30,162 bases of DNA from contig CAJMPZ010000025.1 of NCBI GenBank assembly GCA_905215445.1, positions 1 to 30,162 of the forward strand. Reading direction: 5' to 3'. This DNA is from an uncultured bacterium. GTDB lineage: Bacteria > Actinomycetota > Coriobacteriia > Coriobacteriales > Coriobacteriaceae. Shown here one piece after another: positions 28,167 to 30,162 of the stretch. Both the position numbers and the translations under genes were made by a program. Under the pieces are notes generated by a model, which did not search any database, was not told where the DNA came from, and saw only the letters and a program-made list of their open reading frames with translations. Each line of letters begins with the position of its first letter. The stretch's first letter is position 1.

Positions 28167-29300
28167 ATGGCAAAGGTAAAAATCAGCGACGTCGCGCGCG
28201 AGGCCGGGGTTTCGTTGGGCACGGTTTCCAACGCGCTCAACCATCCCGAAAAGCTGCGCCCCGAGACCCTCAAGCTCATCAACGAGACCATCAATCGCCT
28301 TGGCTACCTGCCCAACCAAAGTGCCCGTCAGCTCGCAGGCGGCACCACCAAGTCCTTTGGCCTGGTCCTCCCCCGTCTCGATCACGGCTTCTCGCTCCAA
28401 ATCGCCAGCGGCGCCCATAACGAGGCCCGCAAGCACGGTTACGACCTGCTCATCGCCAACGCCGATAACGACGGCATTCTCCAGGACCATTACCTGCGCT
28501 ACTTTATGGGCACGCAGATGTCCGGCGTCATGGTTCAGCCCATGGCGTCCCCCGACTGGCACCCCGCTATGACCAAGATGCCCGTGCCGATCGTCCATCT
28601 GGACATCCACTGTTCCGAACCCGGTTACTACGTGGCCGCCGACAACGAGGCGCAGGGGCGCATTATCGCCGAGCTCGCCGTTGCCCGTGGCGCACGCCAT
28701 ATCACCGTTGTGGGCAGAGCGGCATTTATGCAGCTCACCCTGCGCGTCCTTGGCATCCACAAGGCACTTGCCCTGCATCCCGATATCAAAATTGAGGTCA
28801 TCGATGCCGGAGAGTGGAATACCGCAGCCGACGGCTACAGCATCGGTACCCAGATTGCCGAACGCCCTGCTGACGAGCGCCCCGATTTTGTCATCGGCCT
28901 GACCGACGTATTGGCCTCGGGCGTTATCTCGGCGCTGACCGACAAAGGCATTTCCGTCCCCGGCCAGGTCCGCGTGGCCGGCTGCGACGGCAACCCGCTC
29001 GCTTGGAGCGGATCGGTCCCGCTCACCACGGTAGCACCCCCAGGCTACGAGATTGGCCGCAAGGGCGTTCAGCTGCTCATGGAGCAGATCGAGGATAAGC
29101 CTGCCGCCAAGACCAAACGAGTCCGCATCGGCTCCGCCGCGCGCACCGTCACCACGGCCACGGCCGCCGAGGACATTAACCGTCAGGAGCTCGTGCGCCC
29201 CTTCTTGCTCGAACGTGTGAGCACCCAAAAGGCCGAGCAGCACCCGACGGGCCCATCCGCGGCCCCAATAACCGACATCAACCTGGGCGCCTACCTGTAA
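28167..29300 (+). CDS. LacI-family transcriptional regulator, 377 aa
   Basis: ATG at 28167 has AAGGGG six bases upstream. N-terminal LacI helix-turn-helix and hinge: VKISDVAREAGVSLGTVSNA at 4-23, LNHPEKLRPETLKLINETIN, then LGYLPNQSARQLAGG. The periplasmic-binding-protein-like effector domain follows (about 62-330): KSFGLVLPRLDHGFSLQIA, NADNDGILQDHYLRYFMGTQ, HLDIHCSEPGYYVAADNEAQ. A C-terminal tail of about 40 residues beyond the usual length carries no recognisable domain. Divergent from glmS. Such proteins sense sugars; the ligand is not readable, and no sugar operon is adjacent within the window. Confidence 0.92.
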   Translation: MAKVKISDVAREAGVSLGTVSNALNHPEKLRPETLKLINETINRLGYLPNQSARQLAGGTTKSFGLVLPRLDHGFSLQIASGAHNEARKHGYDLLIANADNDGILQDHYLRYFMGTQMSGVMVQPMASPDWHPAMTKMPVPIVHLDIHCSEPGYYVAADNEAQGRIIAELAVARGARHITVVGRAAFMQLTLRVLGIHKALALHPDIKIEVIDAGEWNTAADGYSIGTQIAERPADERPDFVIGLTDVLASGVISALTDKGISVPGQVRVAGCDGNPLAWSGSVPLTTVAPPGYEIGRKGVQLLMEQIEDKPAAKTKRVRIGSAARTVTTATAAEDINRQELVRPFLLERVSTQKAEQHPTGPSAAPITDINLGAYL

Positions 29301-29302
29301 CA

Positions 29303-29341
29303 AAAAACGCCGCAACGGGAACAGTCCCGCTGCGGCGTTTT
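29303..29341 (+). terminator. Rho-independent terminator of the LacI-family gene
   Basis: AAAACGCCGCA (29304-29314) pairs with TGCGGCGTTTT (29331-29341); an inner stem CGGGA/TCCCG closes on an ACAG loop. Ends in TTTT. Confidence 0.9.
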
Positions 29342-29394
29342 GCTGGCCCCATGTTCCCTCCCCGTTTAGCCGGACCTGCGGCTACGGATATTTA

Positions 29395-29513
29395 TGGAAT
29401 GTAATCCATTTTTCATTAACTCTTTTGTTAAAATAGATTCAATTCCATATTTTTAGATATTTCCTATAAGTATTGATTTTGCTCCAGTTTTTTCTCGCCA
29501 AGAAAGGGGTTTC
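29395..29513 (+). promoter_or_regulatory. AT-rich upstream region of the ATPase gene
   Basis: This stretch is markedly AT-rich against a GC-rich background. TAAAAT at 29429-29434 could be a -10 element; no good -35 fits. AAAGGGG just before the ATG is a clear ribosome site. The sequence between the terminator and 29395 shows nothing recognisable. Confidence 0.35.
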
Positions 29514-30162
29514 ATGAATCTGATTGATCGCAAACAGTACCTCGACTGGCTCATTTCGTGGAAAGACTCGCACGTCATCAAGGTCGTTTCGGGCGTGCGA
29601 AGGTCCGGCAAATCAAAGCTATTCGAAATCTACCGTAGCTACCTGCGCGATCATGGAATCACAGGCGACCAGGTTATATCCCTCAACTTTGAAGACCTGG
29701 AGTTCGAGTCGCTTACGTCGTATAGAGCACTCTACGACTACATTTCCGCCAGACTCGTCCCCGATAAGATGAACTACGTTTTTCTGGACGAGATACAGCA
29801 CGTCGAGCATTTCGAAAAAGCCGTCGACAGTCTTTTTATCAAGGACAATGTCGACCTCTACATAACCGGTTCCAACGCTTATCTGCTCTCGAGCGAGCTG
29901 GCAACTTTGCTCTCCGGCCGCTACGTAGAGCTCAAGATACTGCCCCTATCCTTTAAAGAGTTTTGCTCGGCAAAAACCAATGACGGAAAGGCTCCCGCGC
30001 AGTTGTTTGACGAGTACATCACCCGGGGCTCTTTTCCCTTTATCGCCGAGACGGGTATTCAGGGACCCCAGGCGCGCGATTATCTTATGAGCCTCTACGA
30101 TACCATCGTCATACGCGACGTTATCGAACGCCTGAAGGTCTCGGACGTCCCGACCCTGCGCG
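29514..30162 (+). CDS. ATPase of the AAA_14/DUF4143 type (3' partial)
   Basis: Begins at ATG 29514 after AAAGGGG; the frame stays open to the window edge, giving 216 residues. The start MNLIDRKQYLDWLISWKDSH is followed by Walker A GVRRSGKSKL (about 28-37), LNFEDLEFESL, Walker B YVFLDEIQHVEHFEKAV (about 88-104), the sensor-like ITGSNAYLLSSELATLLSGR (about 117-136) and LPLSFKEF. These are the marks of archaeal-type/bacterial AAA_14 ATPases, which usually carry a C-terminal DUF4143 domain, here beyond the edge. Their function is largely unknown and they are often accessory genes. The AT-rich upstream region fits recent acquisition, but that is inference. Confidence 0.9.
   Translation, partial: MNLIDRKQYLDWLISWKDSHVIKVVSGVRRSGKSKLFEIYRSYLRDHGITGDQVISLNFEDLEFESLTSYRALYDYISARLVPDKMNYVFLDEIQHVEHFEKAVDSLFIKDNVDLYITGSNAYLLSSELATLLSGRYVELKILPLSFKEFCSAKTNDGKAPAQLFDEYITRGSFPFIAETGIQGPQARDYLMSLYDTIVIRDVIERLKVSDVPTLR

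Noticed and set aside
28125..29315. 396-codon minus-strand frame opposite the LacI-family gene
   Set aside because: Antisense shadow; no family features and the plus-strand gene has a ribosome site, HTH and terminator.

Overview
The window looks like a chromosomal segment from a high-GC Gram-positive gut actinobacterium, most likely Collinsella or a close relative in the Coriobacteriia. The reasons are the high-GC coding bias, two sortase-anchored surface proteins with the Actinobacteria-style motifs LANTG and MPDTG, the bacterial small SRP RNA, and the housekeeping set (IlvE, CysE, GlmS, DedA, LemA). The genus is inferred from overall impression; no database was searched.

Left third (1-9650). 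The 3' end of a coiled-coil, cell-wall-anchored protein (+) ends in a strong terminator. A 32-bp perfect inverted repeat and the SRP RNA gene ffs (-) follow. Next is an 8-kb gene (-) for a 2680-residue adhesin: signal peptide, leucine-rich repeats, beta-helix, then a long stalk of CnaB and pilin-type domains with a sortase motif. Two of the stalk domains are encoded by identical tandem 270-bp units.

Centre (9650-16260). A fusion gene joins the tRNA adenosine deaminase TadA to a glycerate kinase. It sits beside tRNA-Ser(UGA), a TetR regulator and lemA. The order tRNA-Ser, tadA, ffs recalls a known bacterial neighbourhood, here apparently split by the adhesin gene. Then come ilvE, a DedA membrane protein and cysE. 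A 125-bp nested hairpin lies between the convergent lemA and ilvE genes.

Right half (16260-30162). A compact operon, marR then two ABC exporter half-transporters, has a clear promoter carrying two copies of a likely operator. It is followed by a 96-residue orphan protein, a nitroreductase, a single-pass membrane protein, a Fis-type regulator with a degenerate ATPase domain, a YeiH-family transporter divergent from a GntR regulator, glmS, a LacI regulator, and the start of an ATPase of the AAA_14/DUF4143 type that runs off the window.

The most unusual non-coding signal is a set of four short intergenic hairpins (16228, 25892, 28018, 28080). They share a core containing CTGTCCC or its complement, while the stem sequences differ between copies and still pair. 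Two copies, nearly identical and in opposite orientation, flank glmS. No phage, CRISPR array, complete insertion sequence or replication origin was seen.
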